From Neoroseomonas soli (GTDB lineage: Bacteria; Pseudomonadota; Alphaproteobacteria; Acetobacterales; Acetobacteraceae), in the NCBI RefSeq assembly GCF_018129065.1, contig NZ_JAAEDM010000059.1, positions 1 to 32,112 on the forward strand: a stretch of DNA of 32,112 nt, in the 5' to 3' direction. Shown here piece by piece: positions 1 to 7,862 of this stretch. The notes below the pieces were generated by a model. The model did no database searches. It had not been told where the DNA came from and saw nothing but the letters and a program-made list of their open reading frames with translations. Each line of letters opens with the position of its first letter. Position 1 is the first letter of the stretch. Made by a program: the position numbers and the translations under genes.

Positions 1-513
1 CACCGGGCGCGGTGCCGGCGCGGCGGCGGCGCCCGCCTCGGCGGCCTCGGCCGGAACCTCGACGGGCGGCGGCGGGGCGACGGCATTGGCGAAGCGGTCG
101 AAGAACTGGTCCGACATCTGCTTCGCCGTGCTGTCGATCAGCCGCGCGCCGAGCTGCGCCATCTTGCCGCCGACCTGCGCCTTCACCGTGTATTTGAGCA
201 GCGTCTCCTCGGGGCCGACTTCCTCGAGCGACACGTCGGCGCCGCCCTTGGCGAAGCCCATGGCCCCGCCATTGCCCTCGCCGCTGATGGTGTAGGAGGC
301 GGGGGCGTTGATGTTCTCGAGCTTCACCTTGCCGCCGAACTTCGCGGCCATCGGCCCGATCTTCAGCGCGACCTTGGCCTCGAAGGCGTCTTCGGCGGTG
401 CGGGTGACGGATTCGCAGCCGGGGATGGCGGCGCGGAGCATCTCGGGGTCGTTCAGCGCGTCCCACACCCGCTGGCGCGGGGCGGGGATGCGGCGCTCGC
501 CGCTCATGTCCAT
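1..513 (-). CDS. CoxG-like SRPBCC-family protein (C-terminus outside window)
   Basis: Reading the minus strand gives a protein starting MDMSGERRIPAPRQRVWDAL, followed by a block with DPEMLRAAIPGCESV and later LKIGPMAAKFGGKVKL. This is the pattern of the carbon monoxide dehydrogenase subunit G (CoxG) family, a START/SRPBCC fold. CoxG proteins help anchor or mature molybdenum-containing CO dehydrogenase-type hydroxylases, but many paralogues stand alone and bind small hydrophobic ligands. The start at 513 has AGGAG eight bases upstream, which favours it over the in-frame ATG at 507. After about residue 145 the protein becomes a low-complexity Ala/Pro tail (APPPPVEVPAEAAEAGAA) that leaves the window, so it is longer than a bare CoxG domain. 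No cox structural genes are visible, so a role in CO oxidation is not supported here. Confidence 0.85.
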   Translation of the reverse strand, partial: MDMSGERRIPAPRQRVWDALNDPEMLRAAIPGCESVTRTAEDAFEAKVALKIGPMAAKFGGKVKLENINAPASYTISGEGNGGAMGFAKGGADVSLEEVGPEETLLKYTVKAQVGGKMAQLGARLIDSTAKQMSDQFFDRFANAVAPPPPVEVPAEAAEAGAAAAPAPRPV

Positions 514-572
514 GGGTTGGTCTCCTGTCCGGCGGGCAAACTAGGCCCGGCGGGCGGGGCGGGGGAAGGGGT

Positions 573-591
573 GCCCCCCCTTGTGGGGGGC
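573..591. other. Strong G/C hairpin in divergent intergenic region
   Basis: GCCCCCC at 573-579 pairs with GGGGGGC at 585-591 around a 5-nt loop. It lies between the divergent CoxG-like and transporter genes. There is no T-tract, so it is not a canonical terminator. For the CoxG-like gene a TAGTTT (538-543, minus) with TTCCCC (562-567, minus) 18 bp away could form a weak promoter, which would place the hairpin just upstream of its -35. Confidence 0.4.
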
Positions 592-660
592 GGGGTGATC
601 CTGCAATCACGGGGCGGAGCAGGGGCCAGGCCCCCGCTGCCGAGGGGGGACCGAGAGACG

Positions 661-2073
661 ATGCACCTGGCCCGAGCCGCATCCGCCTGCGCGACCGCCG
701 CGATGCTGCTGGCCGGCGCCGCCTCGCCTGCCGCGGCGGCCCCGGCGACGGGGGCGGACCTTTCGCTCGCCTGGGGCATCCCCTTCGCCGGGCTGCTGCT
801 GTCCATCGCGCTGATGCCGCTGGCCGCCGGGCACATATGGCACCACCACTACGGCAAGATCGCCGCGGGCTGGGCGGTGCTGCTGGTGATCCCCTTCGCC
901 ATCGCATTCGGGCCGGAACGCGCGGCCACCGAGGTCTGGCACATCCTCCTGCAGGAATACGTCCCGTTCATCGCCCTGCTGCTGGCGCTCTACGTCACCG
1001 GCGGAGGGGTGCTGCTGAAGGGATCGCTGGTGGGCACGCCGGCGACCAACACGGCGCTGCTCGCCTTCGGCACGGTGATCGCGAGCCTGATGGGCACGAC
1101 CGGCGCCTCCATGCTGCTGATCCGCCCCGTGCTGCGGGCGAACGCATTCCGCAAGCGCAAGACGCACACCTTCGTCTTCTTCATCTTCCTGGTCAGCAAC
1201 ATCGGCGGCTCGCTGACGCCGCTCGGCGATCCGCCGCTCTATCTCGGCTTCCTCAAGGGCGTGTCCTTCTTCTGGACCACGACGCACCTCTTCGGGGAAT
1301 TCCTGACCTGCGCGGCGATCCTGCTCGGCGTGTACTACCTGCTCGATTCCTGGGCCTGGGCGAAGGAGAAGGCCGTCGCACCCGACACCGGCCCGCGCGA
1401 GCCGCTGCGCGTCGAGGGCTGGCTCAACCTCGCCCTGGTCGGTGCGGTGGTGGTCATGGTCCTGGCGCAGGGCTACTGGCAGCCCGGCGAGGTCGCCCTC
1501 TTCGGCGAACACATCGGCATCGAGCGCCTGATCGGCGTCGCGGTCTTCGTCGGCATCGCCTGGGCTTCGATGCGGTTCACGTCGCTGGAATTGCGGGAGG
1601 CGAACGGCTTCGCCTGGGGCGCGATCCTCGAGGTGGCGAAGCTGTTCGCCGCCATCTTCGTGACCATGGCGCCGGTGCTCGCCATCCTGCGCGCCGGGCT
1701 GGACGGGGCGGCGGCGCCGCTGGTCGCGCTGACTTCGGACGCGGCGGGGCAGCCGGTGCCCTGGGTGTATTTCTGGCTGACCGGGGCGCTGTCCTCCTTC
1801 CTCGACAACGCGCCGACCTACCTGGTGTTCTTCAACCTCGCGGGCGGCGACCCGGCGCACCTGATGACCGACGGTGCGCTGACCCTCGCGGCCATCTCCT
1901 GCGGCGCGGTGTTCATGGGCGCCAACTCCTATATCGGCAATGCGCCGAACTTCATGGTGAAGGCCATCGTCGAGGAGAACGGGGAGCGCATGCCCTCCTT
2001 CTTCGGCTATTGCGCCTGGGCCGTGGTGTTCCTGATCCCGCTTTTCGTACTGATCACCTTCATCTTCTTCTGA
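661..2073 (+). CDS. Sodium:proton antiporter / CitM-like (ion transporter superfamily) membrane protein
   Basis: This is a polytopic inner-membrane protein of 470 residues. Residues 1-27 resemble a signal sequence ending in an Ala-rich AxA segment. About ten further hydrophobic helices follow. Conserved re-entrant motifs of the NhaD/ArsB/citrate ion-transporter superfamily are visible: GGSLTPLGDPPLYLGF (182-197), SSFLDNAPTYLVFF (near 380-393) and ANSYIGNAPNFMVKAI (near 420-436). The best reading is a putative Na+/H+ antiporter of the type annotated 'citrate transporter-like' (CitMHS_2). The substrate cannot be settled from sequence. The ATG at 661 is preferred over an in-frame GTG-like extension from 517 because a purine-rich GAGGGGGGA lies about 10 nt upstream and the signal-like segment begins there. 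The next gene starts only 13 bp after the stop, so the two are probably cotranscribed. Confidence 0.85.
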   Translation: MHLARAASACATAAMLLAGAASPAAAAPATGADLSLAWGIPFAGLLLSIALMPLAAGHIWHHHYGKIAAGWAVLLVIPFAIAFGPERAATEVWHILLQEYVPFIALLLALYVTGGGVLLKGSLVGTPATNTALLAFGTVIASLMGTTGASMLLIRPVLRANAFRKRKTHTFVFFIFLVSNIGGSLTPLGDPPLYLGFLKGVSFFWTTTHLFGEFLTCAAILLGVYYLLDSWAWAKEKAVAPDTGPREPLRVEGWLNLALVGAVVVMVLAQGYWQPGEVALFGEHIGIERLIGVAVFVGIAWASMRFTSLELREANGFAWGAILEVAKLFAAIFVTMAPVLAILRAGLDGAAAPLVALTSDAAGQPVPWVYFWLTGALSSFLDNAPTYLVFFNLAGGDPAHLMTDGALTLAAISCGAVFMGANSYIGNAPNFMVKAIVEENGERMPSFFGYCAWAVVFLIPLFVLITFIFF

Positions 2074-2086
2074 GAGGGGGTTTCCC

Positions 2087-3007
2087 ATGCCCTACGTCAT
2101 CGCCGACGACCTGCCCGACGAGCCCGCGGGCGTCCGCTTCCGCCGCCTGCTCGACCGGCCTGAGATCCTGCAGATGCCGGGCGCGCATCTCGGCATCGCC
2201 GCGCTGCTGGCGAAGAAGCAGGGCTTTCCGGCGCTCTACATGTCCGGCGCGGCGATGTCCGCGACCATGGGCCTGCCGGACCTCGGCATGATCACGGTGG
2301 ATGACGTCGCCTGGCACATCCGCCAGGTGGTGCGCGCCTCCGCCCTGCCGGTGCTGGTCGATGGCGACACCGGCTACGGCGAGGCGCTCAACGTCATGCA
2401 CATGGTCCGCACCTTCGAGGAAGCGGGCGCCGGTGCCGTGCACCTCGAGGACCAGTTGCTGCCCAAGAAGTGCGGGCACCTGAATGACAAGAAGCTCGCC
2501 TCCGCCGACGACATGGCGGCCAAGGTCGCCGCCGCCCGCAGGGCGCGAAAGAACCTGGTGATCATCGCCCGCACCGACGCCGCCGCCAGCGAGGGGATCG
2601 ACGGCGCCGTCGCGCGCGCCCGGCGCTACCTCGATGCCGGCGCCGACGCGATCTTCCCCGAGGCGCTGACCACGCGGGAGATGTTCGTCGAGTTCGCCAA
2701 GCGCATGCCGGGCGTGAAGCTGCTCGCGAACATGACCGAGTTCGGCCGCACACCCTTCTTCACCGCCGCCGAGTTCCAGGCGATGGGCTACGCGATGGTG
2801 ATCTGGCCGGTCAGCCACCTGCGCATCGCCGCCCGCGCGATGGAGGAACTCTACGTCGCCATCCGCAATGACGGCGGCACGCAGAACATGGTCGGGCGGA
2901 TGCAGACGCGCGCGCAGCTCTACGAGACCATCGCCTACCATGACTACGAGGCGCTGGATGCGAGCCTCATCACGACGGTCGTGCCCGAAGGTATGCCGCA
3001 GGGCTGA
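2087..3007 (+). CDS. Isocitrate lyase/PEP mutase family protein, methylisocitrate-lyase-like
   Basis: The 306-residue protein is a TIM-barrel enzyme of the isocitrate lyase/PEP mutase superfamily. It carries the catalytic loop EDQLLPKKCGHL (121-132) with the active Cys at 129, the substrate loop YMSGAAMSATMGLPD (51-65) and the Mg2+-site strand VDGDTGYG (91-98). IIARTDA and NMTEFGRTP follow further on. The length and the K(K/R)CGH loop match 2-methylisocitrate lyase (PrpB), which splits 2-methylisocitrate into pyruvate and succinate in propionate breakdown. No prpC or prpD is adjacent, so a related lyase, for example a carboxyphosphonoenolpyruvate mutase or oxaloacetate decarboxylase type, cannot be excluded. 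The start ATG has GAGGGGG seven bases upstream. It follows the transporter gene by 13 bp, which suggests uptake and catabolism of an organic acid. Confidence 0.85.
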   Translation: MPYVIADDLPDEPAGVRFRRLLDRPEILQMPGAHLGIAALLAKKQGFPALYMSGAAMSATMGLPDLGMITVDDVAWHIRQVVRASALPVLVDGDTGYGEALNVMHMVRTFEEAGAGAVHLEDQLLPKKCGHLNDKKLASADDMAAKVAAARRARKNLVIIARTDAAASEGIDGAVARARRYLDAGADAIFPEALTTREMFVEFAKRMPGVKLLANMTEFGRTPFFTAAEFQAMGYAMVIWPVSHLRIAARAMEELYVAIRNDGGTQNMVGRMQTRAQLYETIAYHDYEALDASLITTVVPEGMPQG

Positions 3008-3021
3008 AGCCCCGGTGGCGG

Positions 3022-3046
3022 GCCGGGGATCGCGCGGGTCCCCGGT
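3022..3046. terminator. Hairpin between convergent genes (possible bidirectional terminator)
   Basis: CCGGGGA (3023-3029) pairs with TCCCCGG (3039-3045) around a 9-nt loop. An alternative stem CCCCGG/CCGGGG (3010-3015 with 3023-3028) overlaps it. It fills the 38-bp gap between the stop codons of the convergent lyase and ATPase genes. No U-tract follows on either strand, so termination is inferred from position and stem strength only. Confidence 0.4.
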
Positions 3047-4458
3047 CAGTCCACCAGCAGGTTGCCGAGCGCGAAGGCGATGGTTTCCTCGTCGGCGACC
3101 GGCGCACGGCGGACGAAGGAACAGAGTTCGGCCACCTGCTGCGGGATCTCGGTCGCCTGGTAGAAGGCGAGCGCCGTGCCGTGCTTCCTGATGGCGTCGA
3201 TGGTCCAGGTCGCCGCCCGCTCCGAACAGGCGACGCCGCGATCCGCCGCGGCGGCGAGGAGGATCCTCGTGAATTCCTCGTCGGTCGGCCCGTGGACGTG
3301 GATCTTGTAGGGCAGGCGGCGAAGGAACGCCGGGTCCATCAGGTCCTGCGGCGAGAGGTTGGTCGAGAAGACCAGCAACTGGTCGAAGGGGATCTGGAAG
3401 GACTGCCCGGTGTGCAGCTTCAGGAAGTCGACGCGCCGGTCCATCGGCACGACCCAGCGGTTGAGCAGGGCCTCCGGCCGCACCAGCTGGCGGCCGAAAT
3501 CGTCGATCAGCAGCACGCCGTTCATCGCCTTGACGTGCAGCGGCGCCTCGTAGAACCGCGCCGTCTCCTCGAACTTGAGGTCGAGCATGTCGAGGCTGAG
3601 CTCGCCGCCCGCGGAGACGAACGGCCGCCGGCAGGGCACCCAGCGCGGGTCGAACTCGTCGGCGAAGAGGCTCGCCGAGGTCCCCCGGTCCGCCCCCGCC
3701 CCGAGCCGCTTGTGCACCGAGGGGTCGAAGACCTTCACGATCTGCCCGCCCACCTCGAAGCAGTGGGGCACCAGCACCATGGCGCCGAACATCCGCACCA
3801 TGCGCTCCGCGATCGAGGTCTTGCCGTTGCCCGCCGCGCCATAGAGCAGGATCGAGCGCCCCGAATTCGCCGAGATGCCGACCTTGGCGAGCAGGTCCTC
3901 CTTGATGGCGAGCGGGGTGAGGGCGGCGGCGACCTGCTGCGGCAGGATGGTCTCGCTGCGGATGGTCTGCTTGCGGATGCGGTCCGAATAGGCGCTCAGC
4001 GAGACGGGGAGGGGGCCGATATAGGCACTGTTGGCCAAGGCCTCGACGGCCATCGACTTGCCGCGCGGCGTCAGCTCCACCCGCAAGTCGCCGGCGACGA
4101 TGCCGGGCTTCAGTTCGACGATGCTCTGGGCGCGGGCCTGCTCCATCAGCAGGCTCGCGAGCCGGCGGGGGATGGCCAGGGTCTCGGCGATCGTCGCCGT
4201 CGTGCCGTGGCCGACCGTGCTCAGGAACTTCACCAGGATGTCGAAGACGATCCGCGAATCGATGCCGAGCTGGGCGAGGTTCTCCGGCGAGGCGGGCAGG
4301 CCGTCCTGCAATTCGCTGACCTGGCGGGCGCTGAGCAGGCCCATCTCGACCAGCACGTCGCCCAGCGGGCGGCCGCTGCGGGATTGCCGTTCCAACGCGT
4401 CGTTGACGTCGTGGCGGGACAGGAGCTCGAGAGCGACGAGCAGGTCACTGAGACGCAA
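3046..4458 (-). CDS. AAA ATPase with type II secretion ATPase-like N-terminal domain
   Basis: This 470-residue protein has two parts. Residues 1-55 (MRLSDLLVALELLSRHDV..., GRPLGDVLVEMGLLSARQVSEL) resemble the helical N-terminal domain of GspE/PilB ATPases, which in relatives binds c-di-GMP or a platform protein. The rest is an AAA+ module with Walker A GAAGNGKTS (207-215), Walker B LLIDD (316-320), a sensor-1 STN (365-367) and an Arg pair (380-381). It is not a GspE: the conserved secretion-ATPase Asp and His boxes are absent and the core looks like a MoxR/RuvB-style remodelling ATPase. Translation starts at TTG (4456-4458), supported by GGAGG six bases upstream. No pilus or secretion genes are adjacent, so the process it serves is unknown. 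Confidence 0.8.
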   Translation of the reverse strand: MRLSDLLVALELLSRHDVNDALERQSRSGRPLGDVLVEMGLLSARQVSELQDGLPASPENLAQLGIDSRIVFDILVKFLSTVGHGTTATIAETLAIPRRLASLLMEQARAQSIVELKPGIVAGDLRVELTPRGKSMAVEALANSAYIGPLPVSLSAYSDRIRKQTIRSETILPQQVAAALTPLAIKEDLLAKVGISANSGRSILLYGAAGNGKTSIAERMVRMFGAMVLVPHCFEVGGQIVKVFDPSVHKRLGAGADRGTSASLFADEFDPRWVPCRRPFVSAGGELSLDMLDLKFEETARFYEAPLHVKAMNGVLLIDDFGRQLVRPEALLNRWVVPMDRRVDFLKLHTGQSFQIPFDQLLVFSTNLSPQDLMDPAFLRRLPYKIHVHGPTDEEFTRILLAAAADRGVACSERAATWTIDAIRKHGTALAFYQATEIPQQVAELCSFVRRAPVADEETIAFALGNLLVD

Positions 4459-4660
4459 GGTATGCCTCCGGCTTCCGGGTCGCCCCAGGCGGGCGGCGAA
4501 TCACGGACCAGGGAGAACGCTAAACGCCGCGTGGCCTCCGGTCCATCATCGCGACCGGGGGCGCCGCCTGTGGCCCCGCCCCGGCGCCGCGGCCGGGCCG
4601 GGCGGCGCCGGCACGGAGGCTTGCGCGGCGCCCGCCAGGCGCCATCCTGCGGGGCGTGCC

Positions 4661-5788
4661 ATGCCGCCGCTCCTGATCGGGTCCGAGATCTACCGACGCT
4701 CCAGCTACGGGCCGAAGCACCCGCTGGCGATCCCGCGCGTCTCGACGACCCTCGACTTGGTGCGCGCCCTCGGCTGGCTGCCCGCGGCGCAGTACCGCGA
4801 CAGCCCCATGGCGAGCCCCGAGGACCTCGCGCGCTTCCATGACCCGGACTACGTCGCGGCGCTGCGCCGGGCCGAGGCGACGCAGTCCGTCAGCCCCGAG
4901 GACCGCGCACGGTTCCGCATCGGCGCCGACGGCAACCCCATCTACCGGGAGGTCTTCAGCCGACCCGCCACCGGCGCCGGCGGCACCATGCTGGCCGCCC
5001 GGCTGACGCGGGAGGGCGGCATCGTCCATGTCCCCGGCGGCGGCACCCACCATGGCCGGCGGGATCGCGCCAGCGGCTTCTGCTACCTGAACGACGCGGT
5101 GCTGGGGCTGATGGCCTGGCTCGACCTTGGCCTGACCAACATCCTCTACCTCGACATCGACGCCCATCACGGCGACGGGGTGCAGGATGCCTTCCACGAC
5201 GACCCGCGCGTCTTCACCCTCTCGGTCCACGAGGAAGGGCGCTGGCCCTTCACCGGCGGGGTCGAGGACCGCGCCGGCGGCCACGCCCGCAACATCCCCG
5301 TGCCGGCGGGCTTCAATGACAGCGAGATGCTCTGGGTGCTGCACGAGGCGATCCTGCCCGTCATCCGCCGCCTCCGTCCCGAGGCCATCATGCTCCAGTG
5401 CGGCGCCGATGCGCTGGAGGAGGACCCGCTGGCCAGGCTCTCGCTCTCCAACAACGCGCACCGGGCCGTGGCGGCGGCGGTGGTGCGCCTGGCGCCGCGG
5501 CTGATCGTGCTCGGCGGCGGCGGCTACAATCCCTGGTCCGTCGCGCGCTGCTGGGCCGGCGTCTGGGGCGTGCTGAACGGCCTGACGATGCCGGAACGCC
5601 TGCCGCCCGCGGCCGAGGCGGTGCTGCGCGGGTTGGAATTCCGCCGCGCGGCGGGGCGCAACCCGCCGGAGCACTGGTTCACCACCCTCGCGGACGCATC
5701 TCGGCCGGGCGTGGTGCGCGCCGCGGTGCGCCGTGCGGCGGCCGCGGCGGTGGCGGACCTTCCCGCCGACCCGGCCGCCGTGGCATGA
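4661..5788 (+). CDS. Histone deacetylase family protein (AcuC/acetylpolyamine amidohydrolase-like)
   Basis: The 375-residue protein is an arginase/deacetylase-fold zinc hydrolase of the class I/II HDAC superfamily. Visible catalytic elements are the His pair in GGGTHHGRRDRASGF (H130-H131), zinc ligands D167 and H169 in YLDIDAHHGDG, the third ligand D255 in GADALEEDP, and the catalytic Tyr in LGGGGYNPWS. Bacterial members remove acetyl groups from acetyl-CoA synthetase (AcuC), polyamines or other acetylated amines. HPLAIPRVSTT near the N-terminus fits AcuC-like proteins, but no acs or acuA gene is nearby. The reading frame is open far upstream over the antisense of the ATPase gene. The ATG at 4661 is chosen because homology begins exactly there, although its ribosome binding site is weak. 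The DUF192 gene starts 7 bp after the stop. Confidence 0.88.
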   Translation: MPPLLIGSEIYRRSSYGPKHPLAIPRVSTTLDLVRALGWLPAAQYRDSPMASPEDLARFHDPDYVAALRRAEATQSVSPEDRARFRIGADGNPIYREVFSRPATGAGGTMLAARLTREGGIVHVPGGGTHHGRRDRASGFCYLNDAVLGLMAWLDLGLTNILYLDIDAHHGDGVQDAFHDDPRVFTLSVHEEGRWPFTGGVEDRAGGHARNIPVPAGFNDSEMLWVLHEAILPVIRRLRPEAIMLQCGADALEEDPLARLSLSNNAHRAVAAAVVRLAPRLIVLGGGGYNPWSVARCWAGVWGVLNGLTMPERLPPAAEAVLRGLEFRRAAGRNPPEHWFTTLADASRPGVVRAAVRRAAAAAVADLPADPAAVA

Positions 5789-5795
5789 GGCGGGA

Positions 5796-6275
5796 ATGAT
5801 CCTGCGCCGCTCCGTCCTCGCCCTTGCCGCCCTCGCGCCCCTGCCGCTGCGCGCCCAGCCGGGGGTGGACCAACCGCAGCCGCGGCTGCCGACGGAGCCG
5901 CTGGTCATCGTCACGCGCGACGGTCGACGCCTGACCTTCACCGTCGAGATGGCGCTCGACTCCGGCCAGCAGATGATCGGCCTGATGTTTCGCCCCGAGG
6001 TGAAGCCGGACGAGGGCATGCTGTTCGACTGGGGCACCCCCCGCGAGAGCAGCATGTGGATGCGCAACACCATCGCCTCGCTGGACATGGTGTTCATCGC
6101 CGCGGATGGCCGCATCCACCGCATCGCGGAACGGACCGTGCCGCACTCCCTCGCCACGGTGGCGAGCAACGGGCCGGTGCGGGCGACGCTGGAACTGCGC
6201 GCGGGCATCACCGAGCAACTCGACATCCGCGCCGGGGACCGGGTGCTGCACCGGGTCTTCGGCACCGCGCCCTGA
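5796..6275 (+). CDS. DUF192 family exported protein
   Basis: The protein has 159 residues. It begins with an N-terminal signal peptide MILRRSVLALAALAPLPLRA, probably cleaved before QPGVDQ. The rest matches the DUF192 domain: a typical VEMALDSGQQMIGLMFRPEV block, DEGMLFDWGTPRESSMWMRN with the conserved MWM-N signature, then a strand-rich C-terminal half ending in an ITEQLDIRAGDRV segment. The function of DUF192 is not established. Its members are small, usually exported, and have a beta-barrel-like fold. The gene lies 7 bp after the deacetylase gene and 10 bp before the GST gene, so the three are likely cotranscribed. Confidence 0.85.
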   Translation: MILRRSVLALAALAPLPLRAQPGVDQPQPRLPTEPLVIVTRDGRRLTFTVEMALDSGQQMIGLMFRPEVKPDEGMLFDWGTPRESSMWMRNTIASLDMVFIAADGRIHRIAERTVPHSLATVASNGPVRATLELRAGITEQLDIRAGDRVLHRVFGTAP

Positions 6276-6285
6276 CGCGCGCGCG

Positions 6286-6909
6286 ATGCTGCGCATCCTC
6301 GGTAAGGCGTCCTCGATCAACGTCCGCAAGGTGCTGTGGACCTGCGCGGAGATCGGCCTCGATCCGGTGCGGGAGGATTGGGGAAGCGGCTTCGCCGCCA
6401 CCGACGCGCCGGAGTTCCTGGCGCTGAACCCGAACGGGCTGGTGCCCGTGCTCGTGGATGACAGCGGGCCGCTGTGGGAATCGAACACCATCTGCCGGTA
6501 TCTCGCGGACCGGCATGGCCGCGCCGACCTGCTGCCGGCGCCATCGCGCGCGCGGGCGCTGGTCGAGCAGTGGATGGACTGGCAGGCGACCGACCTCAAC
6601 ACGTCCTGGCGGCAGGTCTTCATGGCGAGGGTGAGGGGGGACGCCGCCTTCGCCGACCCCGCCCTGGTCGCCGCCGGTGAGCGCGCCTGGAACCGCAACA
6701 TGGGCATCCTCGACCGCCGCCTGGCCGAAACCGGGGGCCATGTGGCGGGGGAGGGGTTCACGCTCGCGGACATCGTGCTCGGCCTGTCGGTCAATCGCTG
6801 GCTGATGACGCCGATGGACCGGCCGGCGCTGCCCGCCGTCTCGGCCTATGCCGAGCGCCTGCGCGCCCGGCCTGGGGCGCTTGCCCACGCCTTCAACGGC
6901 ACGCCCTGA
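6286..6909 (+). CDS. Glutathione S-transferase family protein
   Basis: This 207-residue protein has the two-domain GST layout. A thioredoxin-like domain at about 1-80 contains ILGKASSINVRKVLWT, with a Ser-rich active-site turn at residues 8-9, then the cis-Pro glutathione-binding stretch NPNGLVPVLVDD and ESNTICRYLAD. An all-helical C-terminal domain contains the N-capping box GEGFTLADIVLGLSVNRW. Such proteins conjugate or reduce electrophiles with glutathione in the cytoplasm; the substrate is not predictable. The C-terminal motif order is like the beta/theta-type bacterial GSTs. The ATG at 6286 begins the domain directly, 10 bp after the DUF192 stop. Confidence 0.88.
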   Translation: MLRILGKASSINVRKVLWTCAEIGLDPVREDWGSGFAATDAPEFLALNPNGLVPVLVDDSGPLWESNTICRYLADRHGRADLLPAPSRARALVEQWMDWQATDLNTSWRQVFMARVRGDAAFADPALVAAGERAWNRNMGILDRRLAETGGHVAGEGFTLADIVLGLSVNRWLMTPMDRPALPAVSAYAERLRARPGALAHAFNGTP

Positions 6910-6921
6910 GCATTGCCAGGG

Positions 6922-6950
6922 TTGCCCCTGGGCCGCCCCTTCCATAGGGT
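6922..6950 (+). promoter_or_regulatory. Putative promoter of tRNA-Pro
   Basis: TTGCCC (6922-6927) is separated by 17 bp from TAGGGT (6945-6950). The predicted transcription start falls near 6957, just before the tRNA. The elements match sigma-70-type hexamers only partly, so this rests mainly on spacing and position. Confidence 0.35.
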
Positions 6951-6959
6951 GCGCCGCGA

Positions 6960-7034
6960 CGGGGCGTGGCGCAGCCTGGCTAGCGCGCCTGTTTTGGGTA
7001 CAGGAGGTCGTGGGTTCGAATCCCGCCGCCCCGA
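6960..7034 (+). tRNA. tRNA-Pro (anticodon TGG)
   Basis: Acceptor arm CGGGGCG (6960-6966) pairs fully with CGCCCCG (7027-7033), followed by discriminator A at 7034. The anticodon stem CCTGT/ACAGG encloses loop TTTGGGT, giving anticodon TGG. The T arm has the GGTTCGAATCC core. CCA is not encoded and must be added post-transcriptionally. Confidence 0.95.
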
Positions 7035-7056
7035 TTGAATGCAGGAATCGCAGTCG

Positions 7057-7386
7057 ATGTCGCAGCAGAAGGGCCTCGCCCGCATCTACCAGCCGCCCAA
7101 GTCGGCGATGCAGTCCGGCCGCGCCAAGGCGCAGGGCTGGCTGCTGGAATACGCCCCGGCGGAGGCGAAGCAGCTCGACCCGCTGACCGGCTGGGTCGGC
7201 TCGGGCGACATGCGTGGCCAGCTCCGGCTGAACTTCGAATCACGCGAGCAGGCAGTCGCCTATGCCGAGGCCCAGGGCATCGCCTATGAGGCCGAGGCCG
7301 AGCCCGCGGCGACGCCCGTGGCGATGAAGCCCAAGGTCTACGCGGACAATTTCCGCTTCGGCCGCTACGAGAACTGGTCGCACTGA
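7057..7386 (+). CDS. NADH dehydrogenase ubiquinone Fe-S protein 4 (NDUFS4)-type complex I accessory subunit
   Basis: The small protein (109 residues) has the family pattern ARIYQPPKSAMQSGRAK, then WLLEYAPAEAKQLDPLTGWVG, and SGDMRGQLRLNFESREQAVAYAE. It ends with a conserved KPKVYADNFRFGRYENWSH tail. This is the ETC complex I NDUFS4/18-kDa accessory family, shared by alphaproteobacteria and mitochondria, where it stabilises the NADH-binding arm of complex I. It is solitary, not next to nuo genes. The ATG at 7057 is preferred to the one at 7039, which lies 5 nt after the tRNA-Pro end; an AGGA at 7043-7046 serves the later start. The gene is bracketed by two tRNA genes on the same strand. Confidence 0.9.
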   Translation: MSQQKGLARIYQPPKSAMQSGRAKAQGWLLEYAPAEAKQLDPLTGWVGSGDMRGQLRLNFESREQAVAYAEAQGIAYEAEAEPAATPVAMKPKVYADNFRFGRYENWSH

Positions 7387-7416
7387 CCCTTCCGGGGCGT
7401 GCTAGAAGCGGCCGGG

Positions 7417-7493
7417 GCGCCCTTAGCTCAGTTGGATAGAGCATCGACCTTCTAAGTCGAATGTCGGGGGTTCGAATCCCTCAGGGCGCGCCA
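7417..7493 (+). tRNA. tRNA-Arg (anticodon TCT)
   Basis: Acceptor GCGCCCT (7417-7423) pairs with AGGGCGC (7483-7489). The discriminator is G at 7490 and CCA is encoded at 7491-7493. Anticodon stem TCGAC/GTCGA encloses CTTCTAA, giving TCT, which reads AGA codons. The T loop is TTCGAAT. It starts 30 bp after the complex I gene. Confidence 0.95.
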
Positions 7494-7862
7494 GATCCAT
7501 TCAAGATCAGTGCAGCAGGCGGCGGTTTGCAGCAGGGTCGCTGGCCGGCGCCGCTCCCGGGCCGCGCGATGCCCGCGCCCGGTCGTCGGCCGCGCGCGTG
7601 TCCCCCTCGACGACCTGCAGCGTCATGCCGGGGATGGCCTCGATCTCCCGGGCCGAACGGCCCGATTCGGCGCGCCGCCGGCCTGCCTCCCTTCGCAGCC
7701 CGTTCCGCGAAGCGGTTGATCCACGTCGGTTGAAATGCGCCCCGACCTCGCGCTGCCTCGAGGCATCTGTCGCACCCGAATTCGCGGCTCCGGTGCATTG
7801 TCGGCGCGGCCGTGGGGAGCGGCACCCGGCAGCCGCGCACGACTGCCGGGTGGCGCATCGGA
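7494..7862. other. 369-bp region downstream of tRNA-Arg with no recognisable intact gene
   Basis: No gene could be identified. On the minus strand a frame ending in TGA at 7507-7509 reads REIEAIPGMTLQVVEGDT and then an Ala/Arg-rich tail ending NRRLLH. Its G/C-rich third positions resemble coding sequence. The stretch could be the 3' remnant of a lost gene, but the upstream part is arginine-rich and unconvincing and merges with the antisense of the M20 gene. A 6-bp hairpin CGGGCC/GGCCCG sits at 7649-7664. No integrase and no repeat of the tRNA 3' end was found. Confidence 0.35.

Noticed and set aside
7417..7862. Genomic island integrated at tRNA-Arg
   Set aside because: No integrase, no repeated tRNA 3' end and no composition shift were found in the window.
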